From assembly GCF_003755175.1 (NCBI RefSeq), contig NZ_RKHX01000001.1:1302001-1366000 (forward strand): a stretch of DNA of 64,000 nucleotides, read 5' to 3'. The position numbers and the translations under genes were made by a program. Of this stretch, positions 45,317-53,181 are shown in pieces. The stretch's first letter is position 1. Each line of letters starts with the position of its first letter. The notes under the pieces are model-generated. The model did no database searches and was not told the origin of the DNA. It worked only from the letters and a program-made list of their open reading frames with translations. This stretch comes from Cellulomonas sp. PhB150 (GTDB lineage Bacteria; Actinomycetota; Actinomycetes; Actinomycetales; Cellulomonadaceae).

Positions 45317-45874
45317 ATGAGCACCACCACCGCACTCCCCACCGGCCTGACCACCGGCACCTGGGCCATCGACCCGACGCACACCGAGGCCGGCTTCACG
45401 GTCCGCCACGCGGGCATCTCCAAGGTCCGCGGCTCGATCGGCGTCACCGGCGGCACGGTCGTCGTCGGCGAGGACCTCGCGAGCACGTCCGTCTCCGTCA
45501 CGCTGGACCCCGCCACCGTCTCCACCGGCGACGCGAACCGCGACGGCCACCTCAAGTCGGCCGACTTCTTCGAGGTCGAGACGTTCGGCGAGTGGACGTT
45601 CGTCTCCACCGAGGTCCGTGCCGACGGCAGCGACTACGTCATCGTGGGCGACCTGACCATCCACGGCGTCACGAAGTCGGTCGAGCTCGCCACGGAGTTC
45701 AACGGCACGGCCACCGACCCGTTCGGCAACGAGCGCGCGGGCTTCGAGGCGACCACGACGTTCTCCCGCAAGGACTTCGGCCTCACCTGGAACGCGGCCC
45801 TCGAGGCCGGCGGCGTCCTCGTCTCGGACAAGGTCGCCATCGCCCTGGACGTCTCGGTCATCAAGCAGGCCTGA
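45317..45874 (+). CDS. YceI-family protein
   Basis: Lipocalin-like beta-barrel (polyisoprenoid-binding YceI fold), 185 residues, without a signal peptide. TWAIDPTHTEAGFTVRHAGISKVRG-type opening (about 14-38), HLKSADFFEVETF (about 79-91) and LTIHGVTKSVEL (about 113-124) are family hallmarks. ATG at 45317 is 6 nt after a perfect AGGAGG. Isoprenoid binding is known for some members, which is interesting in a window rich in menaquinone genes, but the role here is unknown. Probably repressed by the divergent MarR protein. Confidence 0.92.
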   Translation: MSTTTALPTGLTTGTWAIDPTHTEAGFTVRHAGISKVRGSIGVTGGTVVVGEDLASTSVSVTLDPATVSTGDANRDGHLKSADFFEVETFGEWTFVSTEVRADGSDYVIVGDLTIHGVTKSVELATEFNGTATDPFGNERAGFEATTTFSRKDFGLTWNAALEAGGVLVSDKVAIALDVSVIKQA

Positions 45875-45894
45875 CCTCCTCGTACCACCCGTCA

Positions 45895-45928
45895 CGAGCG
45901 CGCGGCCCCTCCGGGGACCGCGCGCTCG
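45895..45928 (+). terminator. Terminator hairpin of the YceI gene
   Basis: 11-bp arms CGAGCGCGCGG (45895-45905) and CCGCGCGCTCG (45918-45928), extended inside by CCCC/GGGG. It begins 20 nt after the stop codon and is followed by a pyrimidine-rich stretch. Confidence 0.75.
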
Positions 45929-45955
45929 CGCGTTCCCTCTCCCCCGCGACCCACT

Positions 45956-46033
45956 CCCGCGAGTGCAACCCCTCTCCGTCGAGTGCGCCCGCAACGACGG
46001 GCGCACTCGGTGCGTGTGGGCAGCACTCGCGGG
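45956..46033. repeat. Nested inverted repeats between YceI and rex
   Basis: Inner perfect hairpin: GAGTGCGCCCG (45981-45991) and CGGGCGCACTC (45998-46008), loop of 6. Outer pair: CCCGCGAGTGC (45956-45966) and GCACTCGCGGG (46023-46033). It may serve as the rex terminator. The GAGTGC core occurs four times, twice in each orientation. Confidence 0.6.
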
Positions 46034-46055
46034 GGGTTTGTGTGGGTGAGTGGGG

Positions 46056-46727
46056 TCACGCGCCGGTGGCGCTGCGGCGGGCGTCGTGGAAGGCGAGGAT
46101 CTGGAGCTCGCTCGCCACGTCGACCGCGCGGACGTCGACGTGGTCGGGGACGCGCAGGGCGCGGGGGGCGAACGTGAGGATGCCTGCGACGCCCGCCTCG
46201 ACGAGCGCGTCGCACACGTCCTGCGCGCCGGCGGCCGGGGTCGCGATCACCCCGATGCTCACGTCGCGGGCCTCGACGATGGCCGCCAGCTGGTCCAGGG
46301 GCTCGACGACGAGCCCGGCCACGGTGGTCCCGACGACGGCAGGGGCCGCGTCGACGAGAGCGACGACCGCGAAACCCCGGTCGGCGAACCCCGAGTAGTT
46401 CGCCAGCGCGAGCCCCAGGTTGCCGATCCCGACGATGACCACGCGCCGCTGCGTCGCGAGGCCGAGGACGACCCCGACCTGCTCCGACAGGTGCGCCACC
46501 TCGTAGCCGACCCCCCGCCGCCCGTAGGACCCGAGGAACGACAGGTCCTTGCGCAGCTGCGCCGGGTTCACCCCCGCCCGCTCGGCGAGCTCCTCCGACG
46601 AGGTGGTCACCACGCCGTCCTCGGTCAGCGCGTCCAGGGCCCGCAGATAACCAGGCAGCCGCGCCACCGTGGCCGGGGGGACGCCGCGATCAGTGCGCCC
46701 GGTGCCGTCCGTCGAGTGAATCGCCAC
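46056..46727 (-). CDS. rex: Redox-sensing transcriptional repressor Rex
   Basis: Repressor that senses the NADH/NAD+ ratio. 223 residues. N-terminal winged helix (about 15-85, with SSEELAERAGVNPAQLRKDL containing the recognition helix and GRRGVGYEV), followed by the NAD(H)-binding Rossmann motif VVIVGIGNLGLALANY (about 96-111). GTG at 46727 is supported by AAGGGGG 5 nt upstream. Known actinobacterial targets include nuo, cydAB and ndh; a matching operator lies before the menJ-nuo operon in this window. No Rex box was seen at its own promoter, and hemA, often next to rex, is not here. Confidence 0.93.
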   Translation of the reverse strand: MAIHSTDGTGRTDRGVPPATVARLPGYLRALDALTEDGVVTTSSEELAERAGVNPAQLRKDLSFLGSYGRRGVGYEVAHLSEQVGVVLGLATQRRVVIVGIGNLGLALANYSGFADRGFAVVALVDAAPAVVGTTVAGLVVEPLDQLAAIVEARDVSIGVIATPAAGAQDVCDALVEAGVAGILTFAPRALRVPDHVDVRAVDVASELQILAFHDARRSATGA

Positions 46728-46773
46728 GCCAACCCCCTTGCGACCTGGGTCGTCATCGACCCTGCGCGTCAGG

Positions 46774-47064
46774 TTATGGCTCGCGCCGCGTCGTGGCGAG
46801 AGCCCGGCGCACCCGATCCGCGTCGATGCGCCAGTAGCCCTGCCGCACGCCGTCCACCTCGACGACGGGCACGAGCTCGCCGTACTCCTCGAGCACCGCA
46901 CCCCCCGCCGCGTCGATGTCCACCTCGCGCCACAGCGCGCCCGCCTCGGCCGCCACGGTGCGGACGAGCTCGCGCGCGTCGTCGCACAGGTGGCAGCCGT
47001 CGCGCCCGAACAGCACGATGCGCGCCTCGGGAGAGGATTCACCGGTCGTCTGCGCGTTCGTCAC
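46774..47064 (-). CDS. Glutaredoxin-like protein (DUF836 type)
   Basis: 96-residue thioredoxin-fold protein with a redox pair in GRDGCHLCDDAREL (about 21-34), then VDIDAAGG and the cis-proline region LVPVVEVDG. No signal peptide, so cytoplasmic. GTG at 47064 with TATCGT 6 nt upstream. It ends in TAA (uncommon at this GC content) 47 nt before the rex start, so it may be co-transcribed with rex. Confidence 0.85.
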   Translation of the reverse strand: MTNAQTTGESSPEARIVLFGRDGCHLCDDARELVRTVAAEAGALWREVDIDAAGGAVLEEYGELVPVVEVDGVRQGYWRIDADRVRRALATTRREP

Positions 47065-47070
47065 CCGCCG

Positions 47071-47076
47071 ACGATA
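47071..47076 (-). promoter_or_regulatory. Leaderless-type -10 box of the glutaredoxin-like gene
   Basis: TATCGT (minus strand) ends 6 nt before the GTG at 47064. The divergent HAD promoter box begins only 22 bp away. Confidence 0.55.
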
Positions 47077-47097
47077 AGTGCTCCCAGCCGCCGTCGT

Positions 47098-47103
47098 TAC
47101 AGT
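47098..47103 (+). promoter_or_regulatory. Leaderless-type -10 box of the HAD phosphatase gene
   Basis: TACAGT ends 6 nt before the GTG at 47110, back-to-back with the box at 47071-47076. Confidence 0.55.
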
Positions 47104-47109
47104 GGCGGC

Positions 47110-47916
47110 GTGCGCCAGGCCGATCCTTCCCCCCGAGCGGAGCAGTGCCCTGTCGCGGCGTTCTTCGACGTGGACAACACGATCATCCGCGGCGCGAGCT
47201 CGTTCCACCTGGCCGTCGGCCTGTACCGGCGGGGGTTCTTCCGGAACTGGGACCTGCTGCGGTTCGGGGTCCACCAGGCGCGCTACCGGCTGTTCGGGGA
47301 GAACAAGCACCAGATCGACGAGCTGCGCCAGCAGGCCCTGGAGATCATGCGCGGCCACTCGGTCGCCGAGGTCACCGCGATCGCCGAGGACATCTACGAC
47401 GAGGTCCTCTGCCTGCGCATCTACCCCGGCACGCAGCGGTTGCTCGACCAGCACGTCGCCGCCGGCCACTCCGTCTGGCTCGTGACGGCCACCCCGATCG
47501 AGATCGCCGGCCTGCTCGCACGCCGCCTGGGCGCGACGGGTGGCCTGGGCACGATCGCGGAGCACGCCGACGGCTACTACACCGGACGGCTCGTCGGCGA
47601 CATGCTGCACGGCGAGGCCAAGGCCGCCGCGGTCCGCAAGCTTGCCGAGGAGCGCGGCATCGACCTGCGCGCGTCCTACGCCTACGGCGACTCGCTCAAC
47701 GACGTGCCGATCCTGTCGGCGGTCGGGCGCCCGTGCGCCATCAACCCCGAAGGCCGGCTGCGGCGCTACGCCGCCGAGGTGGGCTGGCCGGTGCGCGAGT
47801 TCCGCGGCCGCCGCCGGACCGCGCGCCGCGGCGTGAACGCGGCGAGCCTGGCCGGCGCCGCGTGGGCCGGTGGCCTGGTCGTCCGCGCGATCCGCCGCTC
47901 GATCCGCACCCGCTGA
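47110..47916 (+). CDS. HAD-IB family phosphatase (SerB-like)
   Basis: Haloacid dehalogenase-fold phosphatase, 268 residues. Motif I FFDVDNTII (about 18-26), motif II VTATP (about 125), and motif III/IV in KAAAVRKLAEERG and YGDSLNDVPIL (about 194-204). A basic C-terminal tail with a hydrophobic stretch (SLAGAAWAGGLVV) may associate with the membrane. Related to SerB and to the actinobacterial HAD-IB proteins; substrate unknown. GTG at 47110 follows TACAGT by 6 nt, so the earlier in-frame extension is not needed. Confidence 0.87.
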   Translation: MRQADPSPRAEQCPVAAFFDVDNTIIRGASSFHLAVGLYRRGFFRNWDLLRFGVHQARYRLFGENKHQIDELRQQALEIMRGHSVAEVTAIAEDIYDEVLCLRIYPGTQRLLDQHVAAGHSVWLVTATPIEIAGLLARRLGATGGLGTIAEHADGYYTGRLVGDMLHGEAKAAAVRKLAEERGIDLRASYAYGDSLNDVPILSAVGRPCAINPEGRLRRYAAEVGWPVREFRGRRRTARRGVNAASLAGAAWAGGLVVRAIRRSIRTR

Positions 47917-47956
47917 CTCCCGCCCTCCCGACCTCCCGCCCTCCCGCCCTCCCGGC
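47917..47956. repeat. 8-bp tandem repeat after the HAD gene
   Basis: CTCCCGCC repeats five times with two single-base changes, beginning at the base after the stop codon. Confidence 0.75.
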
Positions 47957-48010
47957 CCGTCCGGCCCGTCCGCACGGGCGAGGTCGCTGCACGGATCGAT
48001 GCCGGGATCA

Positions 48011-48063
48011 GTGCAGCAATCGTTGCAGCACCCGCGCTGCGGGCGTGCACGGGTGCTGCAACG
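48011..48063 (+). terminator. Overlapping alternative hairpins after the HAD gene
   Basis: CGTTGCAGCACCCG (48021-48034) pairs perfectly with CGGGTGCTGCAACG (48050-48063). Part of its left arm is also the right half of an imperfect 21-bp palindrome (48011-48031), so the two structures exclude each other. The likely role is termination; the rest of 47957-48139 shows nothing. Confidence 0.5.
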
Positions 48064-48139
48064 TTCCCTCCAACCACGCGCGCCGCCCCGACGCGCACCG
48101 CCCCCGGGGACGCCGCCCCGCCGGACGCGACCCACTGCC

Positions 48140-48145
48140 TATGCT
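48140..48145 (+). promoter_or_regulatory. Leaderless-type -10 box of the GNAT gene
   Basis: TATGCT ends 7 nt before the GTG at 48153. Confidence 0.5.
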
Positions 48146-48152
48146 GGCGGGC

Positions 48153-48683
48153 GTGCCCGTCGAGATCCGCCCCGCCCAGGCCACCGACGTCGAGGCGCTC
48201 GCGCGGCTCGCCGCGCTGACGTTCCCGCTCGCGTGCCCGCCGGGGTCGACCGCGCAGGACCAGCAGGCGTTCATCGACGCCGTGCTGTCCCCCGAGCGGT
48301 TCGCGGACTACGTCGCGGACCAGCAGCGCGTGGTGCTCGTCGCGCAGTCGGACGACGACCTCGTGGGCTACACCATGCTTGTCGCGGGCGAGCCCGCCGA
48401 CCCCGACGTCCGGGCGGCGCTGACGATCGCCCCGACGATCGAGCTGTCCAAGTGCTACGTGCACCCCGACCACCACGGCGCCGGCACGGCCGCCGCGCTG
48501 ATGGATCGGTCGCTCGACGAGGGCCGCGCCCGCACGGCCGGCGGCATGTGGCTCGGCGTGAACCAGCTCAACGCGCGCGCCCGCCGCTTCTACGAGCGGC
48601 ACGGGTTCGCGGTCGTCGGGGTCAAGCACTTCCAGGTCGGCGGCCGGCTCGAGGACGACTACGTGCTCGAGCGAGCGCTCTGA
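48153..48683 (+). CDS. GNAT-family N-acetyltransferase
   Basis: 176-residue acetyltransferase with the acetyl-CoA-binding region ELSKCYVHPDHHGAGTAAALM (read as VHPDHHGAGTAAALM, about 105-119) and C-terminal LGVNQLNARARRFYERHGFAVVG (about 135-157, in two parts), both standard for GNAT motif A and B. Substrate unknown. GTG at 48153 is preferred over an ATG four codons earlier, because that ATG lies inside the TATGCT box. Confidence 0.87.
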   Translation: MPVEIRPAQATDVEALARLAALTFPLACPPGSTAQDQQAFIDAVLSPERFADYVADQQRVVLVAQSDDDLVGYTMLVAGEPADPDVRAALTIAPTIELSKCYVHPDHHGAGTAAALMDRSLDEGRARTAGGMWLGVNQLNARARRFYERHGFAVVGVKHFQVGGRLEDDYVLERAL

Positions 48684-48697
48684 CCTGGCGAAACACG

Positions 48698-48723
48698 TCG
48701 GGCCCGGCATCAGCCGGGCCCGA
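48698..48723. terminator. Bidirectional hairpin terminator between GNAT and bS22
   Basis: 11-bp perfect arms TCGGGCCCGGC (48698-48708) and GCCGGGCCCGA (48713-48723) with a 4-nt loop, between the convergent stops at 48683 and 48729. Confidence 0.8.
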
Positions 48724-48728
48724 TCGGG

Positions 48729-48827
48729 TCACTTCTTGTTGCGGCGCTGGTGGCGCGTCTTGCGAAGCAGCTTGCGGTGCTTCTTCTTGGCCATCCGCTT
48801 GCGGCGCTTCTTGATGACGGAACCCAT
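48729..48827 (-). CDS. bS22-type mini ribosomal protein (AURKAIP1/COX24 domain)
   Basis: 32-residue, extremely basic protein: GSVIKKRRKRMAKKKHRK followed by LLRKTRHQRRNKK. It matches the actinobacterial AURKAIP1/COX24-domain peptides; the mycobacterial relative was found in ribosome structures as bS22 on the small subunit. It would normally be missed by length cut-offs. ATG at 48827 has no ribosome binding site but is exactly 6 nt after GAGAGT (48834-48839), suggesting a leaderless message. Located next to the BldC-like gene, as in other actinobacteria. Confidence 0.88.
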   Translation of the reverse strand: MGSVIKKRRKRMAKKKHRKLLRKTRHQRRNKK

Positions 48828-48878
48828 AGGTCCACTCTCGCTTCCGGTGGAGGGCCCGGCCCGAGGGCCAGACCTGCT

Positions 48879-48903
48879 TGATCGACGCGCGGTTCGTCGA
48901 TCA
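48879..48903. repeat. 9-bp inverted repeat between BldC-like and bS22 genes
   Basis: TGATCGACG (48879-48887) and CGTCGATCA (48895-48903), loop of 7. It is either a terminator of the BldC-like gene or an upstream element of bS22. The rest of 48904-49006 shows nothing notable. Confidence 0.4.
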
Positions 48904-49006
48904 GCCATCGAGTCGCCCACGCACGGAGAAAGTCCGAGGCCCTACCTTACGCGATCGACGGGCCTGGCCGCGACGCGCCGCTCCTGAAGCGACGCGACGT
49001 GCCGGT

Positions 49007-49240
49007 TCACGAGCTCCGGCGGTCGGCCTCGTCGGTCGCTGCGTCCACGACGACCGGCTGGATCGACGTCGCGAGGTAGTGCTCGAGCGCGTCGGCGGGG
49101 ACGCGGAACGAGCGGCCCACGCGGACGCCGGGCATCTCGCCCGAGTGCAGCAGTCGGTAGACGGTCATCTTGGAGACCCGCATGATCTCCGCGACCTCGA
49201 CGACCGTGAGGTAGCGCTGGCGGCCTGGCTGGTCGCTCAT
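49007..49240 (-). CDS. bldC: BldC-like helix-turn-helix regulator
   Basis: 77-residue MerR-type HTH protein with no effector domain: YLTVVEVAEIMRVSKMTVYRLLHSGEMPGVRVGRSFRVP (about 10-48) is nearly the whole protein and matches BldC/excisionase-family proteins. In Streptomyces BldC controls development; in non-sporulating actinobacteria the role is less clear. ATG at 49240. A -35/-10 pair and a palindrome are found upstream. Confidence 0.85.
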   Translation of the reverse strand: MSDQPGRQRYLTVVEVAEIMRVSKMTVYRLLHSGEMPGVRVGRSFRVPADALEHYLATSIQPVVVDAATDEADRRSS

Positions 49241-49306
49241 CGTCCGTTGTCTTCCGTTCCGGCCGGCGTCGCGTCGGCCCCGCGCACCCCCATTGGGTGT
49301 CGCACC

Positions 49307-49335
49307 ACCCTAGTGGCGCGTGGGACGCGAGTGAA
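49307..49335 (-). promoter_or_regulatory. Promoter of the BldC-like gene
   Basis: -35 TTCACT (49330-49335) and -10 TAGGGT (49307-49312), 17-nt spacer, leader of about 60 nt. Confidence 0.45.
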
Positions 49336-49347
49336 AGAGGTGAACCA

Positions 49348-49359
49348 GAGTGATCACTC
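49348..49359. promoter_or_regulatory. 12-bp palindrome upstream of the BldC-like promoter
   Basis: GAGTGATCACTC is a perfect palindrome. Another GAGTGA overlaps the -35 at 49329-49334, giving three half-sites in 31 bp. Confidence 0.4.
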
Positions 49360-49396
49360 GGCTGCGCGACGTCCCGCGCCACCAGGAACGATGCGT

Positions 49397-50575
49397 TCAG
49401 TCGAGCTCGGCGTCGAGGCCCAGGAGCGGGAACGACGCGAGCCTCGTCGCCCGGATCGCCCGGTCGACGTCGTCGGCCGGGTCGTAGCCCGCCGACCACG
49501 GCCGCAGCACGGGTTCGCGACCGTCACCCATGAGGTCCGCGCCGGAGCGGCCGTACCGCTCGCGGACCACGTCGCGCCACTGCTCCGGCACCGCGACGGA
49601 GACGTCGACGGGCGCGTGCGCGGCGATGCCCAGCACGTGCGTCCACGCGCGCGGCACGACGTCGATGAACGCGTAGCCGCCGCCGCCCAGCGCCAGCCAG
49701 CGACCGCCCGTGACCTCGTGCGCGAGGTCGTGCAGCCAGGTCGCGACGAGGCGCTGCGCGTCGATCGAGACGCGCAGGTGCGTGAGCGGGTCCATCACGT
49801 GCGAGTCGCAGCCGTGCTGGGTGACGAGGACCTGCGGCGCGAACTCGCGCACGGCGGCGGGGACGACGGCGTCGATCGCCCGCAGCCAGCCCGCGTCGGA
49901 CGTGCCGGACGGCAGCGCGACGTTGACCGCCGCGCCGGGCGCCCCCGGCCCCCCGGTCTCCCGCGCGTGGCCCGTGCCGGGGAACAGGACGTGACCCGAC
50001 TCGTGGACCGAGATCGTCAGGACGCGCGGGTCGTCCCAGAACACGGCCTGGACGCCGTCTCCGTGGTGGGCGTCGATGTCGACGTACGCGATGCGCTCGG
50101 CGCCCGCCTCCAGCATCGAGCGGATCGCGACGGCCGCGTCGTTGTAGACGCAGAACCCCGAGGCGGCCCCCGGCATCGCGTGGTGCAGCCCGCCCGACAG
50201 GTTGACCGCGTGCAGGGCCTCGCCGGCCCAGACCGCCCGTGCGGCCTCGACGCTGCCCGCCACGACCCGGGCCGCGGCGTCGTGCATGTGCGCGAACACC
50301 GGGTCGTCGCGCGTGCCGAGCCCGCGCGCCGGGTCGGGTGTGCCGTGCTCGGCCGCCGCGCGCACCGCGCGGACGTACTCCGGCTCGTGGACCGTCTCGA
50401 GCAGCTCGTCGGACGCGACGCCCGGCGCGATGAACGACACGCCCTCCAGGACTCCCAGCAGCTCCGCCAGGCGGAAGGTCAGGTCCAGGCGCTCGGACGT
50501 CATCGGGTGCCCGGGCCCGAAGTCGTACCCGAGCATCTCCGGGGACCACACCACCCGCACCGCTCCGGACGCCAT
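49397..50575 (-). CDS. acuC: AcuC-like deacetylase (histone deacetylase fold)
   Basis: Zinc-dependent deacetylase of the arginase/deacetylase fold; AcuC of Bacillus deacetylates acetyl-CoA synthetase. 392 residues. Zinc and catalytic residues lie in NLSGGLHHAMPGAASGFCVYN (read as GGLHHAM and GFCVYND, about 128-147), the zinc motif DIDAHHGDG (about 163-171) and QHGCDSH (about 255). LGGGGY near the end is also conserved. ATG at 50575, exactly 6 nt after GACAGT (50582-50587). A GNAT acetyltransferase gene lies 700 bp away, but no link can be shown. Confidence 0.88.
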   Translation of the reverse strand: MASGAVRVVWSPEMLGYDFGPGHPMTSERLDLTFRLAELLGVLEGVSFIAPGVASDELLETVHEPEYVRAVRAAAEHGTPDPARGLGTRDDPVFAHMHDAAARVVAGSVEAARAVWAGEALHAVNLSGGLHHAMPGAASGFCVYNDAAVAIRSMLEAGAERIAYVDIDAHHGDGVQAVFWDDPRVLTISVHESGHVLFPGTGHARETGGPGAPGAAVNVALPSGTSDAGWLRAIDAVVPAAVREFAPQVLVTQHGCDSHVMDPLTHLRVSIDAQRLVATWLHDLAHEVTGGRWLALGGGGYAFIDVVPRAWTHVLGIAAHAPVDVSVAVPEQWRDVVRERYGRSGADLMGDGREPVLRPWSAGYDPADDVDRAIRATRLASFPLLGLDAELD

Positions 50576-50687
50576 GCGCCCACTGTCCCACGCGCGCGGC
50601 ACGGGATCGCGCCGGGCGGACTGCGCCGCACACCGCGTCGTCGCATGCCACAGTGGTCCCGGTCCGGCGAGGTGCACGGGAGGTGCG

Positions 50688-52064
50688 ATGGCGCGGGGTG
50701 GTCCCGGGGTGGCGTGGCGAGCCCGTGAGTTCGTCGACCGCTCGGCCAGGCAGTCCCCGGCGCGGCTCGCGCTGTTCGTCTTCGGCGGCGTCATCGCGGT
50801 GATCACCGTGCTGCTGGCGACGCCCTGGGCGACGAGCAGCGGTCACCGCGCACCGTTCGTCGACGCGCTGTTCACCGCGACGTCCGCGAGCACCGTGACG
50901 GGCCTCGTCGTCGTCCCGACCGGCACGTACTGGTCGGGGATGGGGCTCGTCGTGATCCTCGTCGCGATCAAGGTCGGCGGCCTGGGCGTGATGACGCTCG
51001 CGTCGCTGCTCGGCATGGCCGTCTCGCGCCGCATCGGGCTGACGCAGCGCCTGCTCGTGTCCTCCGAGACCAAGGTGACCCGGCTGGGCGAGGTCGGCTC
51101 GCTCGTGCGCACGGTCATCATCACCTCGACCGCGCTCGAGGTGATCATCGCGCTGATCCTGCTCCCCCGGTTCCGCATGTACGACGAGGGCTGGGGTGAG
51201 GCCGCCTGGCACGCGCTCTTCTACGGCGTCTCCGCCTTCAACAACGCGGGCTTCGTGCCCACCGAGGAGGGGCTGGCGCCCTTCGTGTCCGACTGGTGGG
51301 TGCTGATGCCGATCATCATCGGCGTCTTCATCGGCTCGCTCGGCTTCCCCGTGATCCTCAACGTGGCCCGCAACCTGCGCGAGCCGCGGCGCTGGAGCCT
51401 GCACTCCAAGCTGACGATCACGACGAGCCTCGGGCTCGTGGTCGTCGGCTCGGTGCTCGTCGCCGCGTTCGAGTGGACCAACCCGGGCACGTTCAAGCCG
51501 CTCGGGGCGAGCGCGACCGCGCTCGCCTCCCTGTTCGCGGGCGTGATGCCACGCTCCGCGGGCTTCTCGACGGTCGACATCGGGCAGATGCACGAGAGCA
51601 CCTGGCTGCTCACCGACGCGCTGATGTTCGTCGGTGGCGGCTCCGCGTCGACCGCGGGCGGCATCAAGGTCACGACGCTGGCGGTCATGCTGCTCGCGAT
51701 CGTGGCCGAGGCCCGGGGTGACCGGGACGTCGAGGCGTACGGCCGCCGCATCCCGCGCGAGGCCCTGCAGGTCGCGATCGCGGTCTCGCTGGTCTCCGCG
51801 ACCTTCGTCCTGGTCGCGTCGCTGCTGCTTCTCGCGATGACCGGGCTGACACTGGACGTGGTGCTCTACGAGGTGATCTCGGCCTTCGCCACCTGCGGCC
51901 TGTCCACGGGTGTCACGGCGGACCTGCCCACACCCGCCAAGTACGTCCTGACCGTGCTCATGTTCATCGGCCGGACCGGCACGATGACGCTTGCGGCCGC
52001 GCTCGCGCTGCGCAACCGTCGTCGGGTCATCCGGCTCCCCGAAGAGAGGCCGATCATTGGCTGA
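50688..52064 (+). CDS. Potassium transporter TrkH/KtrB family
   Basis: Membrane subunit of a K+ uptake system. 458 residues with the four-fold pore repeats visible as SASTVTGLVV (about 68), FNNAGFVP (about 185), RSAGFSTVD (about 289) and TCGLSTGVT (about 400); the single glycine in each is the selectivity filter position. Its length fits KtrB better than the longer TrkH. ATG at 50688 preceded by GGGAGG. Its 3' end overlaps the TrkA-type gene by 8 nt. Confidence 0.93.
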   Translation: MARGGPGVAWRAREFVDRSARQSPARLALFVFGGVIAVITVLLATPWATSSGHRAPFVDALFTATSASTVTGLVVVPTGTYWSGMGLVVILVAIKVGGLGVMTLASLLGMAVSRRIGLTQRLLVSSETKVTRLGEVGSLVRTVIITSTALEVIIALILLPRFRMYDEGWGEAAWHALFYGVSAFNNAGFVPTEEGLAPFVSDWWVLMPIIIGVFIGSLGFPVILNVARNLREPRRWSLHSKLTITTSLGLVVVGSVLVAAFEWTNPGTFKPLGASATALASLFAGVMPRSAGFSTVDIGQMHESTWLLTDALMFVGGGSASTAGGIKVTTLAVMLLAIVAEARGDRDVEAYGRRIPREALQVAIAVSLVSATFVLVASLLLLAMTGLTLDVVLYEVISAFATCGLSTGVTADLPTPAKYVLTVLMFIGRTGTMTLAAALALRNRRRVIRLPEERPIIG

Positions 52065-52743
52065 CACCCCGCACTCCGCGCCCCGGACCCCCAAGAAGTC
52101 CGACGGCGTCCTCGTCATCGGCCTCGGACGGTTCGGGTCGGCCATCGCCGCGACCCTCGACCGCCTCGGCCAGGACGTGCTCGCGGTCGAGCGCAACCCC
52201 GAGCTCGTCGCGCAGTGGGCGGGCCGGGTGGCGCTCGTCGAGGCCGACGCGACCAACCCCGAGGCGCTCGAGCAGCTCGGCGCGCGCGAGTTCCCCGTCG
52301 CGGTCGTCGGCGTCGGGTCCTACCTCGAGGCCTCCGTGCTCATCACCGGCAACCTCGTCGACATCGGCGTCCCGCAGATCTGGTCCAAGGCGATCAGCAC
52401 CGAGCACGCCCGCATCCTGCAACGCATCGGCGCGCACCACGTGGTGCTGCCCGAGGCCGACGCCGGCTCCCGCGTGGCGCACCTGGTCTCCGGCAAGCTG
52501 CTCGACTACATCGAGGTCGAGGACGGGTTCACGGTCGTCAAGATGCGCCCGCCCAAGGAGACGCAGGGGTTCACCATCGCGCAGTCGAAGATCCGCGAGC
52601 GCTACGGCGTCACGATCATCGGCGTGAAGAGCCCCGGGATCGACTTCGTCTACGCCGACTCCGACACCAGGATCTCGGCGAACGACCTGCTGATCGTGTC
52701 CGGGCACGCGGACCTGCTCGAGCGGTTCGCGGCCCGCCCGTAG
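52057..52743 (+). CDS. TrkA/KtrA-type potassium channel regulatory subunit
   Basis: Cytoplasmic RCK (regulator of K+ conductance) protein, 228 residues: an N-terminal Rossmann domain with VIGLGRFGSAIA (about 19-30) and the acidic end of strand 2 in VERNPE, followed by a TrkA_C domain (about 140-225) that could bind a second ligand. The start is an uncommon TTG at 52057: it overlaps the trkH stop by 8 nt and has AGAGAGG 7 nt upstream, whereas no ATG or GTG precedes the nucleotide-binding motif in frame without running deep into trkH. Confidence 0.92.
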   Translation: MADTPHSAPRTPKKSDGVLVIGLGRFGSAIAATLDRLGQDVLAVERNPELVAQWAGRVALVEADATNPEALEQLGAREFPVAVVGVGSYLEASVLITGNLVDIGVPQIWSKAISTEHARILQRIGAHHVVLPEADAGSRVAHLVSGKLLDYIEVEDGFTVVKMRPPKETQGFTIAQSKIRERYGVTIIGVKSPGIDFVYADSDTRISANDLLIVSGHADLLERFAARP

Positions 52744-52746
52744 CGC

Positions 52747-53181
52747 TCAGTCCCGACCGAGCGCGCGCACGAGCACCGCCCGCCGGGCCTCGCTGCGGCG
52801 TTGTGTGTCGTTCGCGACGTTGAGCGGATCGAGCACGCCGGTGTCGCGGACCAGGACGAGCGTCGCGCCGAACCGCGACGGTCGGCCGTAGTTGAACGCG
52901 CCCGCGTAGGGCGCGAGGGCCACGTCGTCGATGTCCCGGTCCGGGAAGGACCTCGTCGGCCACCAGCCCCGCTCGACGAGCGACTCGCCCCGGCGGAAGA
53001 CGCCGGTGAACGGTGCCCTCGCGAGCACCAGCAGGCCACCGCCGACCAAGGCGGCAGAGACCCCGGGCATGCCGATGACGCCGCTCGCACCGACGAGCAC
53101 GAGCACCAGTGCCCACCCGAGCCACAGCGCCAGCGTGAGCCGCCCCGGCCACAGGATCCGGACCGCGCGCTCCGTGCTCAC
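52747..53181 (-). CDS. Two-helix membrane protein, unknown function
   Basis: 144 residues with two adjacent hydrophobic helices (about 10-30 and 33-50) followed by a soluble, Arg/Asp-rich domain with beta-strand-like alternation. This layout recalls bacterial PH-domain membrane proteins, but I do not recognise a family. GTG at 53181 overlaps the stop of the MDMPI gene (GTGA), so the two are translationally coupled. Convergent with the TrkA gene, 3 nt apart. Confidence 0.65.
   Translation of the reverse strand: MSTERAVRILWPGRLTLALWLGWALVLVLVGASGVIGMPGVSAALVGGGLLVLARAPFTGVFRRGESLVERGWWPTRSFPDRDIDDVALAPYAGAFNYGRPSRFGATLVLVRDTGVLDPLNVANDTQRRSEARRAVLVRALGRD

Noticed and set aside
46720..46800. 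Rex autoregulatory box at its own promoter
   Set aside because: No TGTGA-N5-TTCAC arrangement was found in the region upstream of rex.
48011..48031. TTGCAGC motifs as a second MalR site
   Set aside because: They form part of a terminator-like hairpin and no sugar gene is next to them.
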